Shown here: piece after piece, positions 62,954 to 64,000 of the stretch
Layout of the letters: each line of letters opens with the position of its first letter
Position numbering within the stretch: the first letter of the stretch is position 1
NCBI RefSeq assembly: GCF_004214815.1
Contig: NZ_CP035926.1
Span: 1,240,001 to 1,304,000 of the forward strand
Reading direction: 5' to 3'
Length of the DNA: 64,000 nt
Source: Aliarcobacter thereius LMG 24486
GTDB taxonomy: Bacteria > Campylobacterota > Campylobacteria > Campylobacterales > Arcobacteraceae
Notes under the pieces: model-generated
Seen by the model: the letters and a program-made list of their open reading frames with translations, nothing else
The model's database searches: none
Told to the model about the DNA's origin: nothing
Translations under genes and position numbers: made by a program

Positions 62954-63987
62954 TATTTTTTCTCTTTTACCATTTTTGCAATATTCTCTAAGGCTTTTAT
63001 ATTTTCTATAAATCCTTGTTCTTCTTTTTGAGCTCTTCTTTGTGCAGAAAATATTTTATATTCATCTTTAGCTTTTTTATCTGCTTCTTTTTTTGAAACT
63101 TGTCCAAAATTTTGTAAAACATCTCTTTCATTAAACTTTAAAAATGCATCTAATTTATTTTCCCAATCATTTAAAAACACTTGTTGTTTTCTTTTAGCTT
63201 GATCTTCTGCATAATCCAACCACATTACAACTATACGATTAAGTTCTTCAATCTCTTTTTCGCTTAGATAATTTTTAGCCACTGTTACATCTGTGCTTTT
63301 TATACTATCTGTAGAAAGAGTTGTAATACCCATATTTGGTAAACTAGCATTTGCTCTTTGAGAGATAATTTCTGCTGCTGTTAATTTCGTTATAGCAAAA
63401 TGAAGTTTATTTTGAATATGCTGAAAAAATCGTGTTGTTTCACTCCATGAAGGATCATAATCACTAGCAAGTGCAAATATCTCTTTCACTCGCAAGTATA
63501 CTCTTCTCTCACTAGCCCTTATATCTCTAATTCGCTCTATCATCTCTTCAAAATAATCAGGAACCAAAGAGTTTGCTACAGGAGGATTTTTAAGCCTTTC
63601 ATCATCCATTACAAAACCTTTTATAACATACTCTTTTAGTATATTATTTGCCCATTTTCTAAATTGTACACCTGTTCTACTTCGTACTTTAAATCCAAGA
63701 GCAATTATCATATCCAGATTATAGTATTTCACATCAGTTGATTGAGTTTTTCCCTCTATCGCACCATGCTGAGTGGTTGTTCGGTAATTCCGAACAACCA
63801 CTTTTTCATCTAGTTCTTCATCTTCAAAAATAGTTTTAATATGTTTACTTATAGTTGATTTAGATTTTCCAAAAAGTAAGCAGAGTTGCTTTTGGTTTAA
63901 CCACAAAGTCTCATTTTCAAGTTTTACATCAAGTTTTGTTTTTCCATCTTCACTTGAATAGATAATAATATTTAGATTTTCTTCCAT
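62953..63987 (-). CDS. rhuM: RhuM-family protein inside the type III restriction operon
   Basis: A 344-aa member of the Virulence_RhuM family: N-terminal helix-turn-helix with LWLNQKQLCLLFGKSKSTISKHI, then KVVVRNYRTTTQHGAIEGK, YYNLDMIIALGFKVRS and FRKWANNILKEYVIKGF, followed by a charged helical C-terminus. Function is unclear; members often sit in type I or III restriction operons and may be regulators or toxins. AGAGGA precedes the ATG at 63987. The gene upstream, expected to be mod, lies outside the window. Confidence 0.85.
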   Translation of the reverse strand: MEENLNIIIYSSEDGKTKLDVKLENETLWLNQKQLCLLFGKSKSTISKHIKTIFEDEELDEKVVVRNYRTTTQHGAIEGKTQSTDVKYYNLDMIIALGFKVRSRTGVQFRKWANNILKEYVIKGFVMDDERLKNPPVANSLVPDYFEEMIERIRDIRASERRVYLRVKEIFALASDYDPSWSETTRFFQHIQNKLHFAITKLTAAEIISQRANASLPNMGITTLSTDSIKSTDVTVAKNYLSEKEIEELNRIVVMWLDYAEDQAKRKQQVFLNDWENKLDAFLKFNERDVLQNFGQVSKKEADKKAKDEYKIFSAQRRAQKEEQGFIENIKALENIAKMVKEKK

Positions 63988-64000
63988 ATCTATCCTCTAA

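Larger units (their letters stand above)
53851..64000. mobile_element. left part of a tRNA-Gln-associated accessory island
   Basis: From the tRNA-Gln 3' end to the window edge all genes are accessory: integrase, Fic protein, three unknown exported proteins, XRE regulator, Mrr nuclease and type III restriction genes. The right border, and a repeat of the tRNA-Gln 3' end that would prove integration, are outside the window. The two integrase genes of the window differ, so this is a separate element from the one at 8.9-15.3 kb. Confidence 0.7.

Overview
The window is AT-rich DNA from a member of the Campylobacterota, most likely the Arcobacter group. The evidence is a run of chromosomal genes typical of that phylum: cbpA-hspR with a HAIR operator, a bipartite energy-taxis pair like CetA/CetB, a Bpt-type leucyltransferase, and the order msbA-like, pyrD, M16 peptidase, dapA, SDR, pgsA, rseP. 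Non-ATG starts (TTG, GTG) are frequent and usually have a good ribosome binding site. The species assignment is inference.

Region 1 (1-8.7 kb). A DsbC-like oxidoreductase is followed by an undescribed three-gene operon: a TusA-like/ferritin-like diiron fusion, an acyl-CoA dehydrogenase-like flavoprotein without the usual catalytic Glu, and a PhnD-like binding protein without a signal peptide. The operon has a structured leader that can hide its ribosome binding site. Next to it are a YeiH-type exporter and a divergent YeiE-type LysR regulator, so sulfur chemistry is a plausible theme. A methyltransferase, an AraC regulator and an EamA transporter follow.

Region 2 (8.86-15.27 kb). A 6.4-kb integrative element carries a tyrosine integrase, an AlpA-like protein, a possible Rep protein, an origin-like repeat region and several very small genes. 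It is bounded by copies of the loop and inner stem of a guanidine-II (mini-ykkC) riboswitch hairpin. Joining the outer flanks restores a perfect six-pair P1 hairpin, so the element appears to have inserted into the riboswitch of the adjacent guanidinium exporter gene gdx. It left a working-looking riboswitch on the gene side and an orphan half on the other. This is the most unusual feature of the window.

Region 3 (15.3-53.3 kb) is mostly core chromosome. It starts with a TsdA-type dihaem cytochrome operon with its own Cache sensor, response regulator and histidine kinase, followed by cbpA-hspR, ybeY and a PerR-like Fur protein. Next come murJ, the msbA-to-rseP block, cetA-cetB and proA, then a GH17-type membrane glucanase/transglycosylase, ogt and a small lytic transglycosylase. 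A Fur regulon follows (DUF2325 protein, flavodoxin, fur, feoAB), then bpt, trpA, panB, ruvB, a ferredoxin-thioredoxin-reductase/rhodanese fusion and a HerA-like ATPase.

Region 4 (53.4-64 kb). A five-tRNA cluster (Gly, fMet, Met, Thr, Gln) is followed at once by a second integrase and an accessory island running off the window. The island holds a Fic protein, three unknown exported or membrane-anchored proteins, an XRE regulator, an Mrr endonuclease, and a type III restriction subunit translationally coupled to a RhuM-family gene. The matching Mod methyltransferase would be expected just beyond the right edge.
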